The notes beneath the pieces are model-generated. The model did not search any database. It was not told the DNA's origin and worked only from the letters and a program-made list of their open reading frames with translations. Positions 8,318 through 15,690 of a stretch of 64,000 nucleotides of DNA are shown here, in pieces. The stretch spans positions 124,001 to 188,000 of the forward strand of contig NZ_JACIHE010000013.1 in NCBI RefSeq assembly GCF_014198245.1. The letters run 5' to 3'. The stretch is from Bradyrhizobium sp. cir1 (lineage in GTDB: Bacteria > Pseudomonadota > Alphaproteobacteria > Rhizobiales > Xanthobacteraceae). Both the position numbers and the translations under genes were made by a program. Positions within the stretch are counted from its first letter, which is position 1; each line of letters starts with the position of its first letter.

Positions 8318-9016
8318 CTACCGCGTCAAAGCCCACTCGCCGATGATACGAAAGCGCGCCCTGGCATCATCCTGCTTGAACAGCGCGATGCGGTCGATCT
8401 CGATCGCATCTAGCTTCAGCCCCGCAAACCGCTCCCGCAGCATCTGCAGAATCGGCCCGCGCCGCTCCGCATCCAGTCGCCCCGTCAGCGTCATGTGGAA
8501 GCGGAATTCTTCCATCACGTAAGGATAGCCCCAGCGGTCGAGATAGTCGCGATGCCGCTCGCCAAGCTTCTCGGGCTTGCGCCGTGCGCGGTCTTCCGCC
8601 GTCAGCGGCGCACGGAAGGCGTCGAATTCGCGGACGCTATCGGCGGCAAGCTGCTGAAGTGCTTCGACCGGCTCGGCCGGAATGACGGCGATGAAGCCGC
8701 TGATGGCATCGACGATCGGGCGGATCACCGGAACGGGCCGCGCCTTGCCGGCGAAGGCCGCGCAGGCGGCGATCAGCTCCGCTTCAGTCTTGCCAGGCGC
8801 CAGCGCCATAGGCGCCTTCAGCGTGCCGTGAAAGCCGTATTTGCGAGGATCGGCGCTGACGTCGCGCCAGTCCGGAGCGACATGCAGTGCTTGCTGCGGA
8901 AACGGCAGCTCGTCGCCGGTATGGGCGTCGTAGCCGAGCAGCGCGGCGCCGAAGCGGGAGAGGGCACTGTCGCTGTCTGCGGCAAAATAGATCGCGTAGC
9001 GGGGAAAACCTGTCAT
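8318..9016 (-). CDS. DUF1045 phosphonate-metabolism protein, 2H phosphoesterase superfamily
   Basis: 232-aa protein of the phosphonate-operon family with DUF1045 (RpnP-like). Two H-x-T motifs of the 2H phosphoesterase fold are present: YGFHGTLKAP near residue 62 and FRFHMTLTGR near residue 173. Members are thought to open the 5-phosphoribosyl-1,2-cyclic phosphate made by C-P lyase, the job done by PhnP in E. coli; no phnP is present here. It is the last gene of the leftward operon, 18 bp after the PhnM-like gene. The family call is strong; the reaction is inferred. Confidence 0.85.
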   Translation of the reverse strand: MTGFPRYAIYFAADSDSALSRFGAALLGYDAHTGDELPFPQQALHVAPDWRDVSADPRKYGFHGTLKAPMALAPGKTEAELIAACAAFAGKARPVPVIRPIVDAISGFIAVIPAEPVEALQQLAADSVREFDAFRAPLTAEDRARRKPEKLGERHRDYLDRWGYPYVMEEFRFHMTLTGRLDAERRGPILQMLRERFAGLKLDAIEIDRIALFKQDDARARFRIIGEWALTR

Positions 9017-9034
9017 CGCCTCAGCCTAGCCGAT

Positions 9035-10228
9035 TCATGCTGCCGCGACAGCTTCGCGCGGTGCGGCCGCTGCTGCGAGCAGCCGCGTCGCATCGGTGAG
9101 ATGCACGAGCTTTCCGCCTGATATCACCGCGACAAGCCGCGGCCGCAGCGGCGCGCTGTCGTCGACCAGCAGAATGTCGGCGCGGCGTCCTTGCGCGAGC
9201 TGGCCGCGATCGAAAAGGCCAGTCGCGCGTGCCGGGCCCGCCGAGACCAGATCCCAGGCCTTCGTCAGCGGCAGCACGCCGTCGGCGGCGAGGCGGAATG
9301 CGGCGAGCAGCTGTGCGGGATAGTAGTAGTCCGACGCCAGCACCGAGCAGAGTCCCTTGGCGATCATGTCGGACGCCCTGGTCCAGCCGGTATGGCTGCC
9401 GCCGCGCACGACGTTCGGCGCGCCGTAGACGATGGCATCGCCGTGGCTTGCCGCCGCCCGCGCGGTCTCCTCGTTGATCGGAAACTCCGCGATGTCAGCG
9501 CCCAGCTCGCGAAACTCCTGGCGCATCGCCGGTGTCGCATCGTCATGCGAGAGCATCCGCACCTCGGCCGCGCGGGCGGCCGCGGCCAGCCGTGACACCG
9601 AAGCCGGCACGTCAGCGGCGCGCGAGACCACCAGATCGACCAGCTTGTCAAAATCATCGCTCGATAGCCCGGTACGCTCCACCATGCGGTTGCGCTTGCG
9701 AGGCTTGGCCATGTCAGCGACGGTACCGTCCATGTGGTCGTTGAAGGCGAACAGGTCGACGCGACCCTCGCTCAGCCATTGAGCGATCTCGGCCTCGGCG
9801 TCGAGATTGTAGGTCTCGTGCCGCAGGTGGAAGCGGGTGTCGGCGGCAAATTGCGGGCGCTGCCGCTCGATCGCCTCCATCAGGCCGCGCGCGTTGTCGG
9901 CGCTGCGCAGGCCCGGCTCCCACGAGCAGGTCGTGGCGTGAAACACGGTGGTGATGCCGTTGCTGATGGCCTGGCGGTCGCTGTCGGCGAGCGCGACGTC
10001 GATCGGGAAGTCGACGCCGGCGCGCGGCATCATCTGCCGCTCGAAGGCATCGCCGTGCAGGTCGATGATGCCGGGCAGCACCAGCAGGTTGCGCGCATCG
10101 ATCGCGAGCCGCGCGCGGCCGCGAGACGCCGCTACGTCCGCGATGTCCGGTCCGGACACTGCCAACGAAGTTTCAACGAGTTCAGTGCCGATCAGGGCCC
10201 GGCCGCCTTCAAGGAAAATGTCTGTCAC
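9035..10228 (-). CDS. phnM: PhnM-like amidohydrolase (alpha-D-ribose 1-methylphosphonate 5-triphosphate diphosphatase family), copy 1
   Basis: 397-aa metal-dependent hydrolase of the PhnM family. Visible landmarks: LPGIIDLHGDAFERQ near residue 55 (replacing the LHTDHLE of the second copy), the SNGITTVFHA stretch, the FNDHMDG segment, LSHDDATP, and GAPNVVRGGSHTGW. Family members cleave pyrophosphate from the ribose triphosphate intermediate of C-P lyase. The start at 10228 overlaps the stop of the hexapeptide transferase gene by 4 bp, so translation is probably coupled. A second, more typical PhnM is at 20271-21428. This copy may act on another phosphonate intermediate or be a back-up. Confidence 0.85.
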   Translation of the reverse strand: MTDIFLEGGRALIGTELVETSLAVSGPDIADVAASRGRARLAIDARNLLVLPGIIDLHGDAFERQMMPRAGVDFPIDVALADSDRQAISNGITTVFHATTCSWEPGLRSADNARGLMEAIERQRPQFAADTRFHLRHETYNLDAEAEIAQWLSEGRVDLFAFNDHMDGTVADMAKPRKRNRMVERTGLSSDDFDKLVDLVVSRAADVPASVSRLAAAARAAEVRMLSHDDATPAMRQEFRELGADIAEFPINEETARAAASHGDAIVYGAPNVVRGGSHTGWTRASDMIAKGLCSVLASDYYYPAQLLAAFRLAADGVLPLTKAWDLVSAGPARATGLFDRGQLAQGRRADILLVDDSAPLRPRLVAVISGGKLVHLTDATRLLAAAAAPREAVAAA

Positions 10229-10887
10229 GCGATGGCGCTTTTCTTGCTGCTGCGAGGGGAGCTTGCCCGTGCTTCATACGTGGCGAGGAAATCTTCAATC
10301 CCGAGCTTGCGGAAATCGGGCAGGGCTTCACGCAATTTGTCGTGATCCCAGTCCCACCAGGCGAGCCTTGCCAGCCGGTCGGCGATCTCTTCCGAGAACC
10401 GCCGTCGAACAATCCGCGCCGGATTGCCGGCGACGATGGTGTAGGCCGGCACGTCCTTGGTGACGATGGCGCCGGCCGCGATCACCGCGCCGGTGCCGAT
10501 GTTGCGGCCCGGCAGCACGATCGCGCCATGGCCGATCCAGACATCGTGGCCGATGTGAACATGATGCTGGCGCCGCCAGTCGAAGAACTCGTTGTCGTCG
10601 CTCTCACCTTCGAAATAGGCGCTGGAACGATAGGTGAAATGGGCCTGCGTCGCGCGGTGCATCGGATGGTTGCCGGGATTGACGCGCGTCATCGCCGCGA
10701 TCGAGCAGAACTTTCCGATGGTCGTGTAGGTGATCTGGGCGTCGTTCACGACATAGGAGTAATCGCCCATCGTGACCTCGTGCAGGATGGTGCGTGCGCC
10801 GACCTCGGTGTAGGCGCCGAGCCTGGTCTCATGGAGTTTCGCGGAAGCGTCGATGGTCGGTTGGACTGAAAGCACCTTGCCGGCCAT
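10225..10887 (-). CDS. Phosphonate-metabolism hexapeptide-repeat transferase (LbH family)
   Basis: 220-aa left-handed beta-helix protein. Hexapeptide repeats run through residues 10-75 and again at 115-165 (HHVHIGHDVWIGHGAIVLPG, GTGAVIAAGAIVTKDV), the second set being the chloramphenicol/serine acetyltransferase-like active-site coil with its His. A family of this type occurs repeatedly in phosphonate operons and may acylate an aminophosphonate or intermediate; the acceptor is unknown. It is the first gene of a leftward operon with phnM copy 1 and DUF1045. The start at 10887 lacks a clear Shine-Dalgarno sequence. A Pho box lies 48 bp upstream. Confidence 0.82.
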   Translation of the reverse strand: MAGKVLSVQPTIDASAKLHETRLGAYTEVGARTILHEVTMGDYSYVVNDAQITYTTIGKFCSIAAMTRVNPGNHPMHRATQAHFTYRSSAYFEGESDDNEFFDWRRQHHVHIGHDVWIGHGAIVLPGRNIGTGAVIAAGAIVTKDVPAYTIVAGNPARIVRRRFSEEIADRLARLAWWDWDHDKLREALPDFRKLGIEDFLATYEARASSPRSSKKSAIA

Positions 10888-10934
10888 GTTGCGTCCGAAC
10901 GTTCGAGGGCGGGCAATCCTCTTCGAGTGGCTTG

Positions 10935-10963
10935 ATGACAATATCACGACATGGCGATGACAG
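10935..10963 (-). promoter_or_regulatory. Pho box for the leftward phosphonate operon
   Basis: On the minus strand, three PhoB half-sites follow each other at exact 11-bp spacing: CTGTCAT (10963-10957), ATGTCGT (10952-10946), TTGTCAT (10941-10935). This matches the CTGTCAT-N4 direct-repeat consensus. It points at the transferase gene starting at 10887. Phosphate-starvation activation of the leftward operon follows from the known role of PhoB. Confidence 0.75.
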
Positions 10964-10989
10964 GGGATGAGGTGTGTAGGATCGCCGCA

Positions 10990-11018
10990 CTGCAACGCGC
11001 GTGTCACACAAGTGTCAA
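10990..11018 (+). promoter_or_regulatory. Pho box for phnC
   Basis: On the plus strand: GTGTCAC (11001-11007), ACAA, GTGTCAA (11012-11018), with a weaker third half-site CTGCAAC at 10990-10996, again on an 11-bp period. It lies 43 bp before the phnC start and faces it. With the site at 10935-10963 it forms a pair of Pho boxes back to back in the 174-bp divergent region. No clear -10 is visible. Confidence 0.65.
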
Positions 11019-11061
11019 GCGCCGGCGTTAGCGGTTGGCTCCAGCTACTCTGGAGCCCTGC

Positions 11062-11871
11062 ATGCTGGTGGTTGAAGGTCTGACGTGCCGCTTTGGCGCA
11101 AAAGCCGCGGTGGACGACGCTTCGTTTCAAATCTCCCCCGGCGGTTTCGTCGGTGTGATCGGACGGTCCGGCGCCGGCAAGTCGACGCTGCTGCGGACCA
11201 TCAACCGCCTGGTGACGCCGACTGAGGGGCGCATCCTGTTCGACGGCACCGACGTGACCGCGTTGCGCGGCAAGGAGCTGCGGCAGTGGCGCGCCCGCTC
11301 GGCGATGATCTTTCAGCAGTTCAACCTGGTCGGCCGGCTCGACGTCCTCACCAACGTCCTGATGGGACGCCTCGCGACGATGCCGGCCTGGCGCTCGCTG
11401 TCGCAGATCTGGCCCGAGCAGGACAAGGCGCTGGCGATGTCCGCGCTCGAGCAATTCGACATCGCCTCGCTCGCCGCCCAGCGCGCCGACCAGCTCTCCG
11501 GCGGTCAGCAGCAGCGCGTCGCGATCGCCCGCGCGCTGGTGCAGCAGCCCGACATCATCCTCGCCGACGAGCCGATCGCCTCGCTCGACCCGCGCAACAC
11601 CAAGATCGTGATGGACGCGCTTCTGCGCATCAACAAGCACTTCGGCATCACCGTGCTCTGCAATCTGCATTCGCTCGATCTCGCTCGCACCTATTGCGAC
11701 CGCCTGATCGGCATGGCCGCCGGCCGCGTGGTGTTCGACGGCGCGCCGTCCGCGCTGACCGACCACGTTGCGCGTGAGCTCTACGATCTCGAAGCCGCCG
11801 ACGTCATGGGTGGCCTGCCTGTCCCGGCGCCCGAGGGCGTGCCGGCGCTCGGAACCGCCGCGGCGGCCTGA
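11062..11871 (+). CDS. phnC: Phosphonate ABC transporter ATP-binding protein
   Basis: 269-aa ATPase that drives phosphonate import together with PhnD and PhnE. Walker A is GRSGAGKST (about residues 35-43), the signature LSGGQQQRV is near 144-152, and Walker B ILADEPIASLDP is near 166-177. The ATG at 11062 is preferred over an upstream TTG at 11035 because GGAG lies 6 nt before it and PhnC homology starts there. First gene of the transport operon phnC-phnD-phnE1-phnE2, preceded by a Pho box and divergent from the accessory phosphonate operon. Confidence 0.93.
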   Translation: MLVVEGLTCRFGAKAAVDDASFQISPGGFVGVIGRSGAGKSTLLRTINRLVTPTEGRILFDGTDVTALRGKELRQWRARSAMIFQQFNLVGRLDVLTNVLMGRLATMPAWRSLSQIWPEQDKALAMSALEQFDIASLAAQRADQLSGGQQQRVAIARALVQQPDIILADEPIASLDPRNTKIVMDALLRINKHFGITVLCNLHSLDLARTYCDRLIGMAAGRVVFDGAPSALTDHVARELYDLEAADVMGGLPVPAPEGVPALGTAAAA

Positions 11872-11934
11872 ACCACGCCGCATCTTTTGTTGCCAGTATT
11901 GCGTCAACCGACCCCAACCGATGAAGAGGGTATC

Positions 11935-12870
11935 ATGTTCACTCGCAGACTAGTTCTTGCCGGCGCCGCCGCGCTCGCCTTCACTGCTTCCGCGTCCGCC
12001 GACGACTGGAAGGCCAAATATCCCGAGCTGACCTTCGCGGTCGTCCCGGCCGAGAACGCCTCGGGCGTCACCGAGCGTTGGGCGCCGTTCGTGAGCTATC
12101 TCTCCAAGGAACTGGGCGTGAAGGTCACGCTGCGCATCGCCAACGACTACGCCGCCGTCATCGAGGGCCAGCGCGCCGGCAACATCCACATCGCCAGCTA
12201 TGGCTCGGCCTCGTTCGCCCGCGCCCGCCTGACCGGTGTCAAGACCGACGCCTTCGCCAACGACATCAACGCCGACGGCTCGACCGGCTATTACTCGGTG
12301 TTCTTCGTCAAGGCGAGCAGCGCCTACAAGAAGGTCGATGACCTCAAGGGCAAGAACCTCGGCCTCGTCGACCCGAACTCGACCTCGGGCAACAACGTGC
12401 CGCGCTTCGAGCTCGACAAGATGGGTATCCCGGATGCCGACGGCTATTTCAGCAAGGTCGTCTTCACCGGCAGCCACGAGAACGCGATGCTGGCGCTGGC
12501 GCAGGGCACGGTCGACGTCGCCGCCAACCAGTGGACCAGCGACGACGATTCCACGCTGGCACAGATGCTGACCAAGGGCATGCTGAAGAACGCCGACGGC
12601 TCGGCGATGAAGAAGGACGATTTCCGCATCATCCACAAGTCGGCGCCGATCATCAACGGCCCCTATGCCTACAATGCCGACCTGCCGGAAGACGCCAAGG
12701 CCGCCATCGCCAAGGCGTTCTTCGACGCGCCGGCCAAGGACAAGGCCGCGTTCGACCGTCTCTCCGACGGCCAGAAGAAGGGTTTTCATCCCGCCACCAC
12801 CAAGGACTGGGATGGCACGATCGAGCTGATCAAGTTCGTCGATGCGCTGCGTAAGAAGAAGGCGTCCTGA
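11935..12870 (+). CDS. phnD: Phosphonate ABC transporter periplasmic binding protein
   Basis: 311-aa solute-binding protein. A signal peptide (RRLVLAGAAALAFTASASA) ends at about residue 22. The mature part has the PhnD/phosphonate-binding landmarks FAVVPAENASGVTERW, GNIHIASYGSASFARARLTGV, the NLGLVDPNSTSGNNVPRF ligand loop and AANQWTSDD. It captures phosphonates (and perhaps phosphite or phosphate esters) in the periplasm and hands them to PhnE1/E2. It lies 63 bp after phnC and is followed by a perfect terminator hairpin (12891-12924) that should give more PhnD than permease. Confidence 0.94.
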   Translation: MFTRRLVLAGAAALAFTASASADDWKAKYPELTFAVVPAENASGVTERWAPFVSYLSKELGVKVTLRIANDYAAVIEGQRAGNIHIASYGSASFARARLTGVKTDAFANDINADGSTGYYSVFFVKASSAYKKVDDLKGKNLGLVDPNSTSGNNVPRFELDKMGIPDADGYFSKVVFTGSHENAMLALAQGTVDVAANQWTSDDDSTLAQMLTKGMLKNADGSAMKKDDFRIIHKSAPIINGPYAYNADLPEDAKAAIAKAFFDAPAKDKAAFDRLSDGQKKGFHPATTKDWDGTIELIKFVDALRKKKAS

Positions 12871-12890
12871 GCTTTCGGGACGAGCAACTC

Positions 12891-12924
12891 GAGCCGGGTC
12901 GATGGACCCGGCTCTTTCTCTTTT
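12891..12924 (+). terminator. Intrinsic terminator between phnD and phnE1
   Basis: Perfect 10-bp stem GAGCCGGGTC (12891-12900) / GACCCGGCTC (12905-12914) with the loop GATG, followed by TTTCTCTTTT (12915-12924). It lies inside an operon, 20 bp after the phnD stop, so it probably acts as a partial terminator. Confidence 0.75.
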
Positions 12925-12947
12925 GATCGGCCACTCTTCCTGACCAG

Positions 12948-13832
12948 ATGACCGTCGCGGTTTCGATCCTCCCCGAGCAGCAGCTGGCCGCGCTCAACGC
13001 CGCCTATCGCCAGGCGGTCTCGCGCAGGCGGCTTCGTCTGCTGTTGGGCGCCGCGATCTTTGCCGCAGCGCTGGCACTCGCCGCGATCGGCGCCGAAGTG
13101 AATTTGCGCACGCTGTTCACCTATTTCGGCAACTTCATCAGCTATTTCGACCGCATCCTCACGCTCGAGAATGGCCAGCGGGTCTGGACCGATGTCGGCG
13201 AGTGGTTCTGGGGCTGGCGCAAATGGCTGAAGATGCTGGGTGAGACCCTGCTGATCTCGTATGTCGGCACGCTGATCGGCGCGACTTTCGCATTCTGCCT
13301 GAATTTCTTCGCGGCCGAAAACACCTCGCCGGCCCCCTGGCTGCGCTTCGTCGTCCGGCGCCTGCTGGAATTCGCCCGCACGGTTCCCGGCATCGTCTTC
13401 GCGCTGGTCTTCGTCATCGCCTTCGGGCTCGGACCGATGGCGGGCGTGCTGGCGATCGCAATCCACTCCACCGGCGCGCTCGGAAAGCTGTTCTCGGAGA
13501 TCGTCGAGAACGCAGACATGAAGCCGGTCGAGGGCATCCGCTCGACCGGGGCGAGCTGGCTCTCCTGCATGCGCTTCGCCATCGTGCCGCAGGTCACGGC
13601 CGGCTATGCCAGCTACGCGCTGCTGCGCTTCGAGATCAATGTCCGCGAAGCCTCCGTGATGGGCTTTGTCGGCGCCGGCGGCATCGGCCAGGAGCTCGTC
13701 GTCGCCATCCGCAAGTTCTACTATTCGGACGTCAGCGCCATCCTGCTCACCATCATCGTCACGGTCTTCATCATCGACATCACCACCGGCTGGCTGCGCA
13801 GCCGCCTGTTCGGCAAGGAGGCGCGGACGTGA
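12948..13832 (+). CDS. phnE: Phosphonate ABC transporter permease, first copy
   Basis: 294-aa inner-membrane permease. One span near residues 27-48 is followed by the ABC permease domain (from about 95), with TLLISYVGTLIGATFAFCLNFFAAENTSP, the PGIVFALVFVIAFGLGPMAGVLAIAIHSTGALGKLFSE region and a C-terminal VGAGGIGQEL motif. The EAA-type loop VEGIRSTGASWLSCMRFAIVPQV couples to PhnC. It overlaps phnE2 by 4 bp. The two copies most likely form a heterodimeric channel. Confidence 0.92.
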   Translation: MTVAVSILPEQQLAALNAAYRQAVSRRRLRLLLGAAIFAAALALAAIGAEVNLRTLFTYFGNFISYFDRILTLENGQRVWTDVGEWFWGWRKWLKMLGETLLISYVGTLIGATFAFCLNFFAAENTSPAPWLRFVVRRLLEFARTVPGIVFALVFVIAFGLGPMAGVLAIAIHSTGALGKLFSEIVENADMKPVEGIRSTGASWLSCMRFAIVPQVTAGYASYALLRFEINVREASVMGFVGAGGIGQELVVAIRKFYYSDVSAILLTIIVTVFIIDITTGWLRSRLFGKEART

Positions 13833-14677
13833 CGAAGCCGCAGCAGGTCGACACGCAAGAGCTTCGCGCGCGCTACCCCGACGTATTCGCCCGGCCGGCC
13901 TCGGCGCGGCTCGCAACGCCGGCGATGATCGTCGTGGCGCTCGCGATCCTGATTTATGGCCTCGTCGATCTCGACTTCTCGCCGTCGCGCTTCTTCGCTG
14001 GGCTGAGCCAGCTTGGCTGGATCAGCCTGATGATGATCCCGCCGGATCCCGGCTCCTCCCTGCCGATCTATCTGAAGGCGCTGGGCGAGACGCTCTCGAT
14101 CGCGCTGCTCGGGACGACGCTGGCCGCCATCTTCGCGCTGCCGGTCAGCCTGCTCGCCGCTCGCAACATCGTGCCGTCCAACATTGTGCGCTTCCCGATC
14201 CGCCGCTTCCTCGACTCGATCCGCGGCGTCGACACGCTGATCTGGGCGCTGGTGTGGATCAACGTCGTCGGCCTCGGCCCATTCGCCGGCGTGCTCGCCA
14301 TCGCCGTGTCGGATTTCGGCGCGTTCGGAAAGCTGTTCTCGGAGGCGATCGAGGGCGCCGACCAGAAGCAGGTCGAAGGCATCCGCGCCTCCGGCGGCAG
14401 TGCGCTGCACGAGATCCGCTTCGGCCTGTTGCCGCAGGTCCTGCCCGTGATCGCCGGCCAGGTGCTCTATTTCATCGAATCCAACACGCGCTCGGCCACC
14501 ATCATCGGCATCGTCGGCGCCGGCGGCATCGGCCTCCAACTCGCCGAACAGATCCGCGTGCTGGAATGGCAGAAAGTGTCGTTCCTGATCCTGATGATCC
14601 TGGTCGCCGTCGCGGCGATCGATTTCATCTCGGGCAAGCTGCGCTTTGCGATCATCGGGCGAAGGGCCGTGGCTTGA
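13829..14677 (+). CDS. phnE: Phosphonate ABC transporter permease, second copy
   Basis: 282-aa permease homologous to the preceding gene: GETLSIALLGTTLAAIFALP, the LDSIRGVDTLIWALVWINVVGLGPFAGVLAIAVSDFGAFGKLFSE segment, the coupling loop VEGIRASGGSALHEIRFGLLPQVLP, and VGAGGIGLQL near the C-terminus. It starts inside the last codons of phnE1 (ATGA-type overlap), which implies translational coupling and a 1:1 ratio. Last gene of the transport operon; an interspersed repeat follows and separates it from convergent phnF. Confidence 0.92.
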   Translation: MTKPQQVDTQELRARYPDVFARPASARLATPAMIVVALAILIYGLVDLDFSPSRFFAGLSQLGWISLMMIPPDPGSSLPIYLKALGETLSIALLGTTLAAIFALPVSLLAARNIVPSNIVRFPIRRFLDSIRGVDTLIWALVWINVVGLGPFAGVLAIAVSDFGAFGKLFSEAIEGADQKQVEGIRASGGSALHEIRFGLLPQVLPVIAGQVLYFIESNTRSATIIGIVGAGGIGLQLAEQIRVLEWQKVSFLILMILVAVAAIDFISGKLRFAIIGRRAVA

Positions 14678-14683
14678 GTTCTT

Positions 14684-14827
14684 CGCCTCTCCCCGCCTGC
14701 GGGGAGAGGCCGGAATTTGCGAAGCAAATTCCGGGTGAGGGGGACTCTCCGCGAGTCCGTCTCTCACCGTCATTGCGGAAGCAGCCCCTCACCCCAACCC
14801 TCTCCCCGTAAGAACGGGGAGAGGGAG
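14684..14827. repeat. Interspersed repeat, family 2 (CCTCTCCCCGC hairpin type), composite copy
   Basis: Begins with a small hairpin (CCTCTCCCCGC / GCGGGGAGAGG), then GGAATTTGCG / GCAAATTCC, and ends with CCCCTCACCCCAACCCTCTC and the hairpin CTCCCCG / CGGGGAG. Related copies are at 22671-22847, 29179-29330, 43028-43183 and 48477-48506. It lies between the convergent phnE2 and phnF genes and could act as a transcription end for both. Confidence 0.75.
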
Positions 14828-14838
14828 AACAGGCGGCC

Positions 14839-15570
14839 TCACCCGTTCTCGACCAAGAACTCCACCCGCTCCGCGGCAAACCGCGAATGCTTCGTCACCA
14901 GCGGCTTGCCGGCGAGGTCGTGGTCGGTGGCATCGACCACCAGGATCGGCCGCCCCAGCGGCAGATCGAGCCGCGCGGCATCGGTGGCATCGACGATGCC
15001 GGCGGTGATCCGGGTCGCGCCGCGGCGATAGTCGCGCACGCCAAAATGCTCGAGCAGCTTCGTCATCGAGCGCGTTGCGGCGAACACCTCGCCGGCGCCC
15101 GGAAATTGTTCCGCTGATAGCCAGGTGGTGGAGACGCAGATCGGCGTGCGGTCGGCGAGGCGGATCGCTTCGATCCGCACCAAGGGCGCGCCGGTCTTCA
15201 GTCCCAGCTCGCGCGCGAGTTCGCGCGTCGCGACGTCATCGGTCGCCTCGATCAGCCGGCCATGCGGCTCGCGGCCATCAGCGCCGACGATCTCGGAGAA
15301 GCGCGTGCGCGAGCGCAAGGGATAAGCGAGCTTCTGCGCCTCGACATAGGTTCCGCTGCCGCGCTCGGCGCGCACCAGGCCGCGCTCGGCGAGGGCGGCC
15401 AGCGCCCGCCGCACGGTGTGGCGGTTCACGCGATAGGTTTCGGCGATCTCCATCTCGCCCGGCAGCTTGTCGCCGGCCGCAAAGCGGCCGTCGGCGATGC
15501 CGCGCTCGATGCCGTCGGCGACGAGGCGCCACAACGCGACGCCCGAAGAGGCTGTGTCCTGCATGCTCAT
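14839..15570 (-). CDS. phnF: GntR/HutC-family repressor of the C-P lyase operon
   Basis: 243-aa regulator. The N-terminal GntR winged helix (residues 10-75: GRFAAGDKLPGEMEIAETYR, then VNRHTVRRALAALAERGLV) is followed by a UTRA ligand-binding domain ending in HSRFAAERVEFLVENG, as in PhnF. It is divergent from phnG. The 26-bp inverted repeat at 15636-15661 is the obvious operator. PhnF-type proteins repress C-P lyase or phosphonate transport genes and are released by a phosphorylated metabolite; the effector here is not known. The start at 15570 has a second in-frame ATG two codons later. Confidence 0.9.
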   Translation of the reverse strand: MSMQDTASSGVALWRLVADGIERGIADGRFAAGDKLPGEMEIAETYRVNRHTVRRALAALAERGLVRAERGSGTYVEAQKLAYPLRSRTRFSEIVGADGREPHGRLIEATDDVATRELARELGLKTGAPLVRIEAIRLADRTPICVSTTWLSAEQFPGAGEVFAATRSMTKLLEHFGVRDYRRGATRITAGIVDATDAARLDLPLGRPILVVDATDHDLAGKPLVTKHSRFAAERVEFLVENG

Positions 15571-15603
15571 GTCGTCGGTCAGCCTAGCGCGAAAATCACA
15601 TCA

Positions 15604-15621
15604 TTGTCACGAAACAGTCAT
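15604..15621 (+). promoter_or_regulatory. Pho box of the phnG-N operon
   Basis: TTGTCAC (15604-15610), GAAA, CAGTCAT (15615-15621): two PhoB half-sites 11 bp apart, with a weak third upstream (AAATCAC, 15593-15599). A -10-like TATGAA lies at 15632-15637, the distance at which PhoB boxes replace a -35, putting transcription start near 15644 inside the PhnF operator. Confidence 0.75.
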
Positions 15622-15635
15622 GGCGCATCCGTATG

Positions 15636-15661
15636 AAGTTGTCTATTATCATAGACAACTT
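15636..15661 (+). promoter_or_regulatory. PhnF operator
   Basis: Perfect inverted repeat: left arm AAGTTGTCTAT (15636-15646), spacer TATC, right arm ATAGACAACTT (15651-15661). The inner GTCTAT/ATAGAC resembles the GT-N-TA-N-AC core of HutC-subfamily sites. It overlaps the start of transcription predicted from the Pho box, so bound PhnF would block the promoter. Confidence 0.8.
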
Positions 15662-15690
15662 GGATTCGGCAAGTTCTGTAGAAACGTTCG

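Noticed and set aside
10896..10905. CGAACGTTCG palindrome just upstream of the hexapeptide transferase gene
   Set aside because: Ten-bp palindromes are common in this composition and no second site or regulator supports it.
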